From positions 930,001-994,000 of the forward strand of contig NZ_JAHEPS010000001.1 of the NCBI RefSeq assembly GCF_018596335.1: a DNA stretch of 64,000 nucleotides. The letters are read 5' to 3'. Within the stretch, counting starts at the first letter, position 1; every line of letters begins with the position of its first letter. The notes under the pieces are model-generated. The model did not search any database and was not told the origin of the DNA. It worked only from the letters and a program-made list of their open reading frames with translations. A program made the position numbers and the translations under genes. Shown in pieces: positions 8,934-18,363 of this stretch. Source of the DNA: Shewanella jiangmenensis (lineage in GTDB: Bacteria; Pseudomonadota; Gammaproteobacteria; Enterobacterales; Shewanellaceae).

Positions 8934-11558
8934 GTGAAGTTTTCAAGCCATGTCCTGGTGGCCGTCGCCGCGCTCACCCTGGCCTCGTGCGCCAGCACAG
9001 GCCGGCATAATCCGCTGATGCGCGATGGCACCGCCTATATCAGCGCCACCCAGGCCGAGCATCGCTCCGAGCGGGTCAGCAACGTCAGCTACGAGCTGGA
9101 TTTTAACCTTACCGGCGAGCGCGAATTCAGCGCCACCAGCATAGTGACCTTTGATTTATCCGACGCAGGCTCAGCGCTGACGCTGGATTTGAATCAGGCA
9201 CGGGTCACCAATCTGGTGATCAACGGCACCAAGGTGTACCCCAACTACAATGGCAGTTACCTCACCCTTAACGCCAAACTGCTCTCCAGCGGCAGCAACC
9301 GGGTGGAAGTGAGCTTTGTTCGGGCCCACAGCACCAATGGCGAAGGCCTGCACCGCTTTGAAGATCCGGTCGATGGCCGTATCTATCTGTATTCCCATTT
9401 CGAACCCGCCGCCGCCCAGCAGATGTTTGCGGTGTTCGACCAGCCCGATCTGAAGGCAAGTTACAAACTCAAGGTCAAAGCACCGGCCGAATGGCAGGTG
9501 GTGAGCACCATGCGCGAGAGCAATGTCAGCCCCGAGGGCCTGTTTAAGGTGTGGGACTTCCCCGAAACCCCGAAACTGAGCCCGTACAACTTCTCGCTCC
9601 ATGCCGGCCCCTACAAGGTATGGCAGGACAGCCGCGCCAAGTATCCGATGCGCCTTTTTGCCCGCCAGTCGATTGCCGACAAGGTTAACCCTGAAGACTG
9701 GTTTAACTATACATCTCAGGGCCTTACCTACTTCGAGCGCTACTTCGGCATTCCCTATCCCTTTAAAAAGTACGATCAGCTGCTGGTGCCTGACTTCCTG
9801 TATGGCGCGATGGAAAACGCCGCCGCCATTACCTTCTCCGAGTCCGGTTTTGTCAGCAGTGGCGAGATGAGCCTGCCGCAAAAGCAGTCCCTCGCCGGCG
9901 TTATCATGCACGAAATGGCGCACCAGTGGTTTGGCGATCTGGTCACCATGAAGTGGTGGAATGGCCTGTGGCTGAACGAGAGTTTCGCATCCTTGATGGG
10001 CACCATGGCACTGGCTGAAATTCCCGAGTTTGCCCATGCCTGGCAAAGCTTTTTTGCCAGCGGCAAGCAGCGCGCCTACACGCTGGACAGCCTGGTGACC
10101 ACCCACCCGATTGAGGTGCCGGTGCCAACCTCAGGCAACGCCTTTGATAACATTGACGCCATCACCTATCAAAAGGGTGCCGCAAGCCTGCGTCAGCTGA
10201 GCTACCTGCTCGGGCCTGAAATTTTCCGCCGCGGCGTGTCCAACTACCTGACACAGTTCAGCTATCAAAACGCGACCCTGGATGACTTTATCGGCAGCCT
10301 GGGTAAGGCAGCCGGCAAAGATTTGTCGGGTTGGACCAAAGACTGGCTGTATCAACCGGGCGTAAACAGCATCGAAGCCGATTACCTCTGTGAAGGCGGC
10401 ATCATCACCCGCTTTGCCCTGCTGCAAAGTGCGCCGGTGGAATACCCGACCCTGCGCGAGCAAAAAGTGCGGGTGGCACTGTTTGATGGCAGCAGCCATG
10501 GCCTGCACCGTGACAGAGTGGTAGATGTGACCTTTAAAGGTTCGCGCACCGAAGTGCCTGAGCTGGTTGGCCGCGACTGCCCCAAACTGGTGTACCCCAA
10601 CTTCCAGGACTGGGGTTATGTAAAGGTAAACCTCGATCAGCGCTCGTTTGAAACCGCCCGCAGCCTGTTAAGCCAAGCCGACGATACCCTGCTGCGTGCC
10701 ATGCTGTGGCAAAGCCTGTGGGACAGCGTGATTGACGGCAAACTGCCGCTGCAGGACTTTGTGGCCACCGCGCTTATCAACGCGCCGCTGGAAAACGATC
10801 TGCAGATCAGCGAGCAAATCATCGGCAAGCTTAAAACCAGCGCCTACTACCTGCACAGCAGCGATAAACGCAAAGGCAGCTTCGCCGAAAAGGGCCTGCG
10901 CGCCCTGTCGCAAATGAGCCTGCGCCGCGCCATGGAAAGCCGTGGCAACAAAGAATTGCAGGGACTGTGGCTCGATGCCTACATTGATTTGGCCTATGGC
11001 GGCGATGCCATAGAACACCTCAATGCGCTGCTTGATGGCGAAACCAAGGTGCGCGGCGTGGACGTGGATCAGGACAGACGCTGGGACATTATCGCCCGCC
11101 TCAACCGCCTCGATGCCCTCGGCGCCGAGCGCCGCATCCGTGATGAGCTTGAAAAAGACAGCGGCGACAGTGGCCAGAAAGCGGCTATCCGCGCCAAACT
11201 GCAGCGCCCCGATGGCAATATCAAGCGCCAGTGGCTCGCCAAAATCGGCGCCGCCAGCGAGCCTTTCCCCAAGCTTAGAGTCGCCATGGATAACCTGTAT
11301 CAGCCCGAGCAAGGCGCGCTTGCCCGCGCCAGCACAGACGATCGTCTCGGTATGCTGCTCGCCCTCGATGGCCGAGGCCCGGTGTATTCCCGCGCCGCCG
11401 CAGCCATTATTCCCGGCAACTGCACCCAGGATGACATCGACAGCCTGACCCGCTACATCGATTCAGACCCCAAACTCTCAAGCGGTATGAAGCGCGCCGT
11501 GCTCGAAGCCCGCCAGTTGCAAGAGCGCTGCGTACGCATAGTCTCCCGCCTGCCGTGA
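8934..11558 (+). CDS. M1 family aminopeptidase N-like lipoprotein
   Basis: 874 residues, GTG start with AGGAAG ten bases upstream. The signal peptide ends in a lipobox (TLASC), so the enzyme is probably anchored to the envelope facing the periplasm, unlike cytoplasmic PepN. The exopeptidase motif GAMEN is near residue 291, and the zinc site is HEMAH (326-330) with the third ligand E349, an exact HExxH-x18-E. It should remove N-terminal residues from peptides. The C-terminal ERAP1-like helical domain (about 540-860) is present. Length fits M1 enzymes of about 850-880 residues. It is a single-gene unit closed by the terminator at 11614-11640. Confidence 0.92.
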   Translation: MKFSSHVLVAVAALTLASCASTGRHNPLMRDGTAYISATQAEHRSERVSNVSYELDFNLTGEREFSATSIVTFDLSDAGSALTLDLNQARVTNLVINGTKVYPNYNGSYLTLNAKLLSSGSNRVEVSFVRAHSTNGEGLHRFEDPVDGRIYLYSHFEPAAAQQMFAVFDQPDLKASYKLKVKAPAEWQVVSTMRESNVSPEGLFKVWDFPETPKLSPYNFSLHAGPYKVWQDSRAKYPMRLFARQSIADKVNPEDWFNYTSQGLTYFERYFGIPYPFKKYDQLLVPDFLYGAMENAAAITFSESGFVSSGEMSLPQKQSLAGVIMHEMAHQWFGDLVTMKWWNGLWLNESFASLMGTMALAEIPEFAHAWQSFFASGKQRAYTLDSLVTTHPIEVPVPTSGNAFDNIDAITYQKGAASLRQLSYLLGPEIFRRGVSNYLTQFSYQNATLDDFIGSLGKAAGKDLSGWTKDWLYQPGVNSIEADYLCEGGIITRFALLQSAPVEYPTLREQKVRVALFDGSSHGLHRDRVVDVTFKGSRTEVPELVGRDCPKLVYPNFQDWGYVKVNLDQRSFETARSLLSQADDTLLRAMLWQSLWDSVIDGKLPLQDFVATALINAPLENDLQISEQIIGKLKTSAYYLHSSDKRKGSFAEKGLRALSQMSLRRAMESRGNKELQGLWLDAYIDLAYGGDAIEHLNALLDGETKVRGVDVDQDRRWDIIARLNRLDALGAERRIRDELEKDSGDSGQKAAIRAKLQRPDGNIKRQWLAKIGAASEPFPKLRVAMDNLYQPEQGALARASTDDRLGMLLALDGRGPVYSRAAAAIIPGNCTQDDIDSLTRYIDSDPKLSSGMKRAVLEARQLQERCVRIVSRLP

Positions 11559-11613
11559 GCCCGCCAGCGCTAAACAGATTCGAGAACAAGGCGTAATAGA
11601 AAGCAAAGCGCCC

Positions 11614-11640
11614 AAAAAAGCCCCTCAACGGGGCTTTTTT
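11614..11640 (+). terminator. Rho-independent terminator after the M1 aminopeptidase
   Basis: GCCCC stem, 5-base loop and GGGGC, flanked by A and T runs, 56 bases after the aminopeptidase stop. The A/T flanks make it potentially bidirectional. Confidence 0.85.
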
Positions 11641-11691
11641 ATTGGCCGCGATTGACCCGCCCCTAAACCATCAAAGGCGCTCGAAAGCGAG

Positions 11692-11815
11692 GAAAGCGAG
11701 GACAGCCATAACAAATTCGTAGCCAAAGCCCGAAAGCGAGGACAGCCATAACAAATTCTTAGCCAAAGCGCCGACGAAAGCGAGGACAGCCAGAACAACT
11801 CAGCAGCCAAAACGC
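11692..11815 (+). repeat. Three tandem copies of a 39-44 bp unit
   Basis: Three direct copies start at 11692, 11732 and 11776. Each begins GAAAGCGAGGACAGCCA and ends GCCAAA with one or two further bases. The first two differ by a single base plus their junctions; the third is degenerate. They fill most of the gap between the aminopeptidase terminator and the GDPD lipoprotein gene. No open frame of note uses them. They look like a slippage or recombination-derived tandem array; a regulatory role is not evident. Confidence 0.85.
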
Positions 11816-11948
11816 TGGCAAATGCCAGACCATTCGCCGGGTGTGCCTTCGTCATCTTAGTGTCACGGGCTTGTCACTTGCAGGTAGCGCCCCTGTCACC
11901 TTGACCGGTTACTGTGTTGCCGTCTTAACTCATCCAAGGTAATTCAAT

Positions 11949-13241
11949 ATGTTGACTCGCAGTTCCTTTCCTTCGGCGGCTGCCCTGCTGCTCATGCTTC
12001 CAATCGCGCTGCTCAGCGGCTGTAACGACAGTAACGACAAGCCCACCGAAGAAGCCGTTACACCAAAGCCGCCGGTGGCCAAGGCCAGCGCTGAAGTAGG
12101 CGTGCGCCCCGCGCATCTGATATCACAAATGAGTGATGGACCGGTTAAATCCAAACTTCAGTCCTGCGCCGGCATGCGCTTTTATCGCAGCGACTTTTCG
12201 ATTGGCCATCGCGGCGCCGCGATGCAGTTTCCCGAGCATACCCGCGAGTCTTATCAGGCCGCCATCGACTCAGGCGCAGGGGTTGTGGAATGCGACGTGA
12301 CCTTCACCGCCGATAAGGAGTTGGTGTGCCGCCACTCCCAGTGCGATCTGCACACCACCACCAATATCCTCGCCGTGCCTGAGCTTGCCGCCAAGTGCAG
12401 CAAGCCATTCACCCCCTATGATGCAGCCACCGGCACTCCGGCGTCGGCCGAGTGCTGCACCAGTGATATTAGTCTTGAGGAGTTTATGAGCCTGAAAGGC
12501 AAGATGGATGGCGCCAATCCAAAGGCCACCACGGTGAACGAGTACCTTGCCGGTACCCCGAGCTGGCGTACCGAGTTGTACTCTGCCACCGGCACCCTGA
12601 TGACCCATGCCCAATCGATTGAAATGTTCAAAGCCGCCGGGGTGAAGATGACCCCAGAGCTGAAAGCGCCCTCGGTTGCCATGCCCTTTGATGGCATGAG
12701 CCAGCAGGACTATGCCGACAAACTGGTGGCCGAATACCAGGCGGCGGGCGTAAGCGCGGAAAATGTCTATCCCCAGTCTTTTAATCTTGAGGACGTAAAA
12801 CACTGGATTGCCAGCGCGCCGGAGTTTGGCAAGCAGGCCGTGTATCTTGATGAGCGCGATACGACCTTGCCGGGCTTTGACCCGATGAATGCAGCGAGCT
12901 GGCAACCCACCATGGCGGAGCTGAAAGCCAGCGGCGTGCAAATCATTGCACCGCCGCTGTGGATGCTGGTGACGGTCGGCGGTGATGGCAAGATAGTGCC
13001 ATCAACCTATGCCACCGAGGCGCGCGCCGCCGGCCTGGATATCATCACCTGGACCCTTGAGCGCTCGGGCCACTTAAGCGCTGGCGGCGGCTGGTACTAT
13101 CAAAGCATCAAGGATGTGACCAGCAACGAAGGCGTGGTATATGAGCTTTTGGACGTGCTCGCCAAAGACATAGGCGTGATTGGCGTGTTTTCCGACTGGC
13201 CCGCAACTGTGACCTACTACGCCAACTGCAACGGCCTGTAA
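11949..13241 (+). CDS. Glycerophosphodiester phosphodiesterase lipoprotein
   Basis: 430 residues. The signal peptide ends in lipobox LLSGC (cysteine 25), so it is an anchored lipoprotein. The GDPD catalytic motif is [13 protein letters not shown] (about 85-97), followed by metal-binding VECDV and the second catalytic histidine in [11 protein letters not shown]. It should split glycerophosphodiesters, released from phospholipids, into glycerol-3-phosphate and an alcohol, feeding phosphate and carbon scavenging. A cysteine-rich insert ([17 protein letters not shown]) is typical of longer GDPDs that resemble GlpQ-type or fungal-like enzymes. Confidence 0.9.
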   Translation: MLTRSSFPSAAALLLMLPIALLSGCNDSNDKPTEEAVTPKPPVAKASAEVGVRPAHLISQMSDGPVKSKLQSCAGMRFYRSDFSIGHRGAAMQFPEHTRESYQAAIDSGAGVVECDVTFTADKELVCRHSQCDLHTTTNILAVPELAAKCSKPFTPYDAATGTPASAECCTSDISLEEFMSLKGKMDGANPKATTVNEYLAGTPSWRTELYSATGTLMTHAQSIEMFKAAGVKMTPELKAPSVAMPFDGMSQQDYADKLVAEYQAAGVSAENVYPQSFNLEDVKHWIASAPEFGKQAVYLDERDTTLPGFDPMNAASWQPTMAELKASGVQIIAPPLWMLVTVGGDGKIVPSTYATEARAAGLDIITWTLERSGHLSAGGGWYYQSIKDVTSNEGVVYELLDVLAKDIGVIGVFSDWPATVTYYANCNGL

Positions 13242-13300
13242 CGACGCTTTATCCATTGCTCAGGCAACGTATGCAACGCATCAGCACCAGGAGAAATACA

Positions 13301-13324
13301 AAAGCCGGGCTTAACCCGGCTTTG
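13301..13324 (+). terminator. Terminator-like hairpin after GDPD
   Basis: AAAGCCGGG and CCCGGCTTT form a 9-bp stem around CTTAA, 59 bases past the GDPD stop. Only three T residues follow, so termination strength is uncertain. Confidence 0.6.
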
Positions 13325-13477
13325 ATGCGCGCGGTTTTAATGCGCGCTGCTTTTCGCATGATTGTTTGCAGGATTGCAGGGGCCGCTGACACGACAGCGC
13401 GCTTTTTTAACTCAGGTCAAAGGCAAAACTAAACCAATGGCCAATGTGCAAGGGAAAGGGCAAAGCAAAAGCCTAAG

Positions 13478-14239
13478 CTAAGGCTTGGAGGATTGGACAC
13501 GGCTTGCCTGTGCCATCGCCTGCAGCCGATATACCTCAATTAGCCCCTCGTCTGCCATGCTGCGCAGCACAGCCTCTAGCGGTTTGGCAAGGTCTGCATT
13601 TTTGGGATGCAGCACAGGGTAACCATCCACCTTTTCAAGCACTCCCGCCACTTTAACCTGCCCTTCGGGAAAGGCGCCCGACGCCAGTAACGAGAGCACA
13701 TCCACTTCGGCATCCACATACACATCGGTGCGACCGGCAAGCAGCTTGCGGATCCCGGTTTCCCAATCATTGGCGATGGATAGGTTTTCCGGCTTGATAA
13801 TCGCAACCAAACGGGACTCAGCCAACGCCGCGCCGCGCCGATACTCGACTTTGAGGTTATCGGCAGTAAGGTCTTCCCACCGCTGCAGCTTCAAGCCCTC
13901 TTTTACGCTGAACGCGGTAAAATTGGTCCAGGCAACGGCCACCGGCACCAGAATAAGACTGGGATTTCGCTCGATAAATTGCTCAGAGCGTGCAAGGTCG
14001 CCATCCACCTCGCCCTGACTTAACAGCAACTCACCGCGCTTATCCGGAAAGGTTTCCACCTGATATTGACGCCCAAGCCGCCTGAAGGCCTCGTCATACA
14101 CCAACTTAAGCCACAGGTATCCGGCATTTGTGTCATTGCGGGCGCTGATAAAAATCAGCGGTTTATTCTCACCCATGGCAGATGAGCACAGACATGCAAG
14201 CAGTAAGATAATGCCGTAAAAACTGTGGTTCCTTGCCAC
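13478..14239 (-). CDS. Periplasmic solute-binding protein, SBP family 3
   Basis: 253 residues from a GTG start. The start is set by AAGGAG lying 6 bases upstream of this GTG; an in-frame TTG two codons earlier sits almost on top of the Shine-Dalgarno. A Sec signal (FYGIILLLACLCSSAMG) ends near residue 23. The mature protein resembles family 3 binders (ANDWETGIRKLLAGRTDVYVD, ALRSMADEGLIEVYR). No transport partner is adjacent. It is a distant relative of the protein encoded at 6526-7293, and its ligand is unknown. Confidence 0.75.
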   Translation of the reverse strand: MARNHSFYGIILLLACLCSSAMGENKPLIFISARNDTNAGYLWLKLVYDEAFRRLGRQYQVETFPDKRGELLLSQGEVDGDLARSEQFIERNPSLILVPVAVAWTNFTAFSVKEGLKLQRWEDLTADNLKVEYRRGAALAESRLVAIIKPENLSIANDWETGIRKLLAGRTDVYVDAEVDVLSLLASGAFPEGQVKVAGVLEKVDGYPVLHPKNADLAKPLEAVLRSMADEGLIEVYRLQAMAQASRVQSSKP

Positions 14240-14639
14240 CGCCAACTCCTTGAAACCATCGCCAGTGACTGCATTTTCTTAAGTAATACACCAAGATGCA
14301 GCGCCAAGAGTCAGTATAGAACGCCCCGGCAACGGCGGGCAGCAAAGTTGAAAAATGGCAACTATGGATTGAAAAGGCCTCGAGAGAAAAGCGCTCTGGC
14401 GGGAAACCATACCGCTGCAAGGCTGTGCGGCTGTGCGGCTGTGCAAAGGTAATGGGACATCCTTAAGATTCGTTAGATCGAAACGCATGAAGCGTGTCTC
14501 CATTGCGACACTGACTAGCGTTGTGGTTCTTCGGTATCTGCGCTCGGAAAAATTGGAAACCACAGCAAAGCGTGATTTACAGACATGCCGACATCAGGCT
14601 TAGGCCTGTTTGAGTTAACCTTCGAGTGCCTGATGGGTG
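14240..14639. other. 400-bp intergenic stretch between SBP and RAYT genes
   Basis: No gene recognised. Two small structures are visible: three perfect copies of the octamer GGCTGTGC at 14421-14444, and an 8-bp inverted repeat CATCAGGC (14592-14599) / GCCTGATG (14628-14635) just beyond the 3' end of the RAYT gene, which may be a weak hairpin or a REP-like palindrome. No T run follows it. Confidence 0.5.
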
Positions 14640-15629
14640 TTAATTAGGATGTATCGCTTCGCTTTGCTGCTTACCTCGGCACCACTTGCCGCCGCATTTG
14701 GCTTTCATGGCGCACATGGCATCCCACCGGCCGCTGATGCCACTGTATTGGCGACGAAATTCTTTCGCTGAGGTTATCCAGGCATCATCAGCGATGCCGA
14801 GTTCTTGCAAAAGCTTTGGTCTGGTAGAGGCAATAAAGCCGCGTTTGTCGTTACGCACTGCTCGGCCGGTCCAGTCAATAAGTTCCAGATAATCAGCAAA
14901 ATGAAAGGGGATGCCGGATTGCTCGGCGTTAATGGCAGCGCCATCGAATGGGAGTAACGGCTTAAGCGAGGCTGTTAGTGGCGCAGGCTCTTCAAGGTCA
15001 GCTATTCGTTCCTGAATAGATGTGTAATCAGATGCTTGCAGCGAGTCAGCAATGCCTGCCCGAATGGGGTTTAAATCTACGTACATCATGCAGGCGAGCA
15101 GCGCCTGCTCATCTAAAAGCGCCTGAGATTTAAATCGCCCTTCCCAAAATACGCCCTTGCAGCCATCTTCCCGATTGGCTTTGCGGGCAATTTCTTCGTT
15201 TAAGCACCTCATAAACCAGCTGATACTGCCAAGCCGCTCCTGCCAGTCACTAATTAGCCTATCCACCAAGATACGCTCACCCTCTGACAGGCTTTCGCCC
15301 TTGAGGAATTTTGCCGCAACGGGATTGCCACAAAAGAGCCGTGTCCAGCGGTCTATTACTTCAAATGGCGACAGCGCCTTTTGAGCGACAAGGTCAATTT
15401 TCAGCACCAAATGATAGTGATTCGACATCACCGCATAGGCGCAGACATCAATACAAAATATCGACGACAACTGCCTGATTTTATCAACTATCCAGCCACG
15501 GCGATGCTCATAGCTACGGCCTGATAGCGCATCCTCGCCACACAAAAACGCCCGTCTGACACAGCGATTAATCACGTGGTAGAAGGGCGTGCTCTCGGCA
15601 TCAATCAATTGGCGACGAGCGGTAGTCAT
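14640..15629 (-). CDS. Y1 (HUH) transposase, REP-associated RAYT type
   Basis: 329 residues from the ATG at 15629, which has GAGG six bases upstream; the longer frame to 15650 lacks a site. The HUH motif is H71-Y72-H73 within MSNHYHLVLK, and the later YVDLNPIRAG contains a tyrosine in the position expected for the catalytic residue. These are hallmarks of IS200/IS605-like Y1 single-strand transposases domesticated as RAYTs, which act on REP palindromes. At about 330 residues it is longer than IS200 TnpA (about 150), which favours RAYT. No tnpB or obvious flanking IS ends are seen. Confidence 0.85.
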   Translation of the reverse strand: MTTARRQLIDAESTPFYHVINRCVRRAFLCGEDALSGRSYEHRRGWIVDKIRQLSSIFCIDVCAYAVMSNHYHLVLKIDLVAQKALSPFEVIDRWTRLFCGNPVAAKFLKGESLSEGERILVDRLISDWQERLGSISWFMRCLNEEIARKANREDGCKGVFWEGRFKSQALLDEQALLACMMYVDLNPIRAGIADSLQASDYTSIQERIADLEEPAPLTASLKPLLPFDGAAINAEQSGIPFHFADYLELIDWTGRAVRNDKRGFIASTRPKLLQELGIADDAWITSAKEFRRQYSGISGRWDAMCAMKAKCGGKWCRGKQQSEAIHPN

Positions 15630-15671
15630 GGCGAGCCTCAAAAGGTTCAAAGGAGGTTCTTCAAAGCCTAG

Positions 15672-16073
<402 letters not shown>

Positions 16074-16084
16074 TAAATATTGAC

Positions 16085-16109
16085 GGAATGCCACAGTCAC
16101 TTGTTAGGC
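16085..16109 (-). other. attC-like half-site interrupted by the IS110 remnant
   Basis: Read on the minus strand, one base after the stop of the papain-fold gene, comes GCCTAACAAG, a perfect match to the attC R'' core RYYYAAC followed by the AA common in attC sites. After about 25 bases the sequence runs into the IS110 remnant tail and no matching GTTRRRY is seen. This looks like the left half of an integron attC whose right half was lost or displaced. Confidence 0.55.
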
Positions 16110-16110
16110 C

Positions 16111-17058
16111 TTATTGATAATCCCAAAACTTATAGTTTAATGATTTTTCAAGTAACTCTATTTTATTTTGTATCTGAGCTGTACCAGAGTCGGTAATCAC
16201 ACCTTTTTTATGCATTTTAGATACATTTTCTTTAACTTTTTTTCGTTCGCTAAATCGTTGCCGGTTTAGCTCTATGCCTTGTGTAAAGCTCTTAGCGATG
16301 AACTTTAAGACCCCTTCATATTCTATACAGAACTCTACGTAAGGCTTAACGGAATCTGTTACGTCTAGCCACTGACTATTTTGATCGGCGATTTTATCGA
16401 AATCACATGGCTTTATAATAGTATTATTTGGAATCCCAGTATTTTTAATTTTGCTATCAAGATAAACTTTACGTGCTAATTCGGAACAGTATGAGAATTT
16501 CTTTGCCGGTTTCTTTTTTGGCAAAATTATATATGGTTGCTCAATATAATAAGCGCATGTCTTGCTGAGCACCTCACTGTCTTTCTCTTGTAGTCCTTTA
16601 AATCGAATAATCCGCCAACCTTCTTGAACATCATTCAAAACTTCAGGTATTAATTTAAGAGAAACACCGATATTGGGCATTGCATCTATACATATAAAGT
16701 CGGCTAGAACGATTACAACATGACTAGATCGAGCTTTTGAGTAAACCGTTTTTTGTAATTTCGCCAATACCTTTGAGGAGTTTGAAGTACCAGTTACAAG
16801 AATAATATCTCCTGTTTTCAGTTCATCCTTAAAATTCTGAAGCTTTTCAGTAAAATCATTTTCTTCGCCTCGAGTTAACTTGCGATATATTGGTAAGTGC
16901 TCTTTCTTGATACCTGCATTTGTTCCCAGCATATCTAGTAGTTCATCAGGCATGCTTTTAAATTGTTCGATAACTTTGGCACCAGAACCTTCCGTGCCCA
17001 TAGTTTGAAACACATTGGCAGTAGCTTGCATTCTTATTTGATGCTTTAAGTCTTCCAC
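16111..17058 (-). CDS. Permuted papain-fold (YiiX/NlpC-P60-like) protein, likely integron-cassette gene
   Basis: 315 residues, AT-rich, no signal peptide seen. The core (about 80-200) follows the YiiX/YaeF permuted papain pattern: GDIILVTG (83-90), the candidate catalytic histidine in SSHVVIVL (H113), and the candidate cysteine in FSYCSELARKVY (C191). In such enzymes the histidine precedes the cysteine. They act as amidases, lipid hydrolases or peptidases. The first 75 residues are helical and charged; the C-terminal 90 are lysine-rich. An attC-like half-site follows the stop directly and a complete attC-like site lies upstream, so the gene occupies a cassette-like position. Its function in the cell is unknown. 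Confidence 0.65.
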   Translation of the reverse strand: MEDLKHQIRMQATANVFQTMGTEGSGAKVIEQFKSMPDELLDMLGTNAGIKKEHLPIYRKLTRGEENDFTEKLQNFKDELKTGDIILVTGTSNSSKVLAKLQKTVYSKARSSHVVIVLADFICIDAMPNIGVSLKLIPEVLNDVQEGWRIIRFKGLQEKDSEVLSKTCAYYIEQPYIILPKKKPAKKFSYCSELARKVYLDSKIKNTGIPNNTIIKPCDFDKIADQNSQWLDVTDSVKPYVEFCIEYEGVLKFIAKSFTQGIELNRQRFSERKKVKENVSKMHKKGVITDSGTAQIQNKIELLEKSLNYKFWDYQ

Positions 17059-17096
17059 TGAAATTTTCCTTGTCCGCCTATGCTAGAGTAACCGAG

Positions 17097-17194
17097 GCCT
17101 AACGCCTCAAACACCGGCTTGGTGAAGTTGGCGGCTTTTTTGGAACAAAAAAGGTGACAGCTTTACCAAGTCCGTGTGCTTTGACTTGTTACAT
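17097..17194 (-). other. Integron attC-like recombination site
   Basis: Located 9 bases after the stop of the Imm11-like gene. On the minus strand it opens with ATGTAAC (R''-like) and ends with GTTAGGC, a perfect R' (GTTRRRY). Between them lie paired arms: TCAAA against TTTGA, and ACACGGACTTGGTAAA against TTCACCAAGCCGGTGT, which pair almost throughout with one bulge. Total 98 bp, within the 57-141 bp range known for attC. The R'' core deviates from RYYYAAC at one base. Confidence 0.7.
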
Positions 17195-17203
17195 TTTGAC
17201 TGG

Positions 17204-17797
17204 CTATACGCTCTTAAACTGCGCACCCAAAACCCCTGCTGATTCTAAGTTTTGTTTTACTTGAGTACTTACAACAATAGCAATGCTAAAGCCCTTAACT
17301 CTAAAAATATTGAAACCTGAACATTTCTCAGGATTGACCACCATTTTGAAGAAGCCTCGATACTCGCCAGCTTTCTCGGGACGAACAGGATCATTTACCT
17401 CGAACTTTTGAAATTCTGATTCTTCTTCGTTAATGCACTCAAGCTCTTTCGGCAGAGCCATGATATAGAACTCACTGTCAGTTTTTTTACCAATAATATT
17501 TGCTTTAGCAAATTCAATATCATCAACGCCAGAAAGAGCCTCTTTGAATTTCTTACTTACAACGCTTACGCCATATGCCTCGTTACACGTGTAATCCATT
17601 TCGAAGCCGTCACGACATACCTCAATTTCATACTCTCTTTCAGGATCTAGGCTATGCGCTAATTCCCAGTTGTCTGCAAAAGCAACATCTCCCAAGTACC
17701 ATCTATTGGGAAAATTAATATCATCAGCTAACTCGTAATACTTCAATCTCTCAGATTCCTGACTGAAATGTAACAGTTGTATAACGAGCCGGCTCAT
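17204..17797 (-). CDS. Imm11/DUF1629-like protein, likely integron-cassette gene
   Basis: 197 residues, acidic, AT-rich, no signal peptide. It matches the remembered pattern of the DUF1629/Imm11 (MXAN_0049) immunity-protein family: KYYELADDINFPNRWYLGD at the start, YGVSVVSKKFKEAL, FYIMALPKELECINEEESEF, then IFRVKGFSIAIVVSTQVKQ and the ending ESAGVLGAQF. Such proteins usually neutralise polymorphic toxins. No classical toxin gene lies directly upstream, so this may be an orphan immunity gene captured as a cassette. GAGG six bases before the ATG is a good ribosome binding site. Its upstream region is the tandem duplication at 17788-18000. Confidence 0.65.
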   Translation of the reverse strand: MSRLVIQLLHFSQESERLKYYELADDINFPNRWYLGDVAFADNWELAHSLDPEREYEIEVCRDGFEMDYTCNEAYGVSVVSKKFKEALSGVDDIEFAKANIIGKKTDSEFYIMALPKELECINEEESEFQKFEVNDPVRPEKAGEYRGFFKMVVNPEKCSGFNIFRVKGFSIAIVVSTQVKQNLESAGVLGAQFKSV

Positions 17798-18000
17798 TTA
17801 TCACCTCAGACCAGTGAAAGGCGTGCCGACTAATATTCAATATAATTAATCACTTAGTCCGTTTCGTCCAGATAACTTGCCACAGTAAAGCGTGCCGGCT
17901 CGTTTTCCATCTCAGACCAGTGAAAAACGCACCAACTAATATTAAATAAAATTAAAAACTTATCTTGCCTTGTCCAGATAACTTGCCGCAGCAAAGCGTG
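17788..18000. repeat. Tandem imperfect 106/107-bp duplication upstream of the Imm11-like gene
   Basis: Copy A (17788-17893) and copy B (17894-18000) share CTCAGACCAGTGAAA, CTAATATT and GTCCAGATAACTTGCC in the same order and diverge in between. Copy A includes the start codon and Shine-Dalgarno of the Imm11-like gene; in copy B the equivalent position gives only an 18-codon frame on the minus strand. A third partial copy may start at 18001. The repeat looks like a duplicated cassette leader or gene-end. Confidence 0.8.
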
Positions 18001-18273
18001 CCAGCACGGTTTCTCGCCTGTTATATCCCTTGCTGACTGATGCAAGGATCTGTTTTTAAAAGGCTATACCGTTAAACAAAGAAGCAAAGCGTACCAATCG
18101 AGCATGATCTTTGCGCATTGCTACTAAGCGTGGGCATGGCTACCGCACGGGCTGGAGTGTGATTCTGCGTCCCTGATAAGTGCTTTGATCCATCAAATCA
18201 GCATCTTGGCATAAGGTTCACTGGCTGGGCAAGCGTAGAAATTGAACTGCGCTTATGAGCAAATTGCCGCCCA

Positions 18274-18317
18274 CAAAAAAGCCGTGTCTGTTGGATAAAC
18301 AGTAACACGGCTTTTTG
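18274..18317 (-). terminator. Terminator after the phosphoribosyltransferase gene
   Basis: A long hairpin with AAAAAGCCGTGT and ACACGGCTTTTT outer arms plus CTGTT/AACAG inner pairing. On the minus strand it ends in TTTTTT and lies 47 bases past the phosphoribosyltransferase stop. The A/T flanks make it usable from both sides. The 18001-18273 stretch next to it contains no recognised gene. Confidence 0.85.
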
Positions 18318-18363
18318 TTACCTGTGCTTGATGGCTGGCAGGCTTAGCGCATAACTCCAAGCG

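Noticed and set aside
17854..18045. A 63-codon minus-strand frame across the duplicated leader
   Set aside because: It runs through the tandem repeat, has no convincing ribosome binding site and its C-terminal part is just the repeat read in frame.
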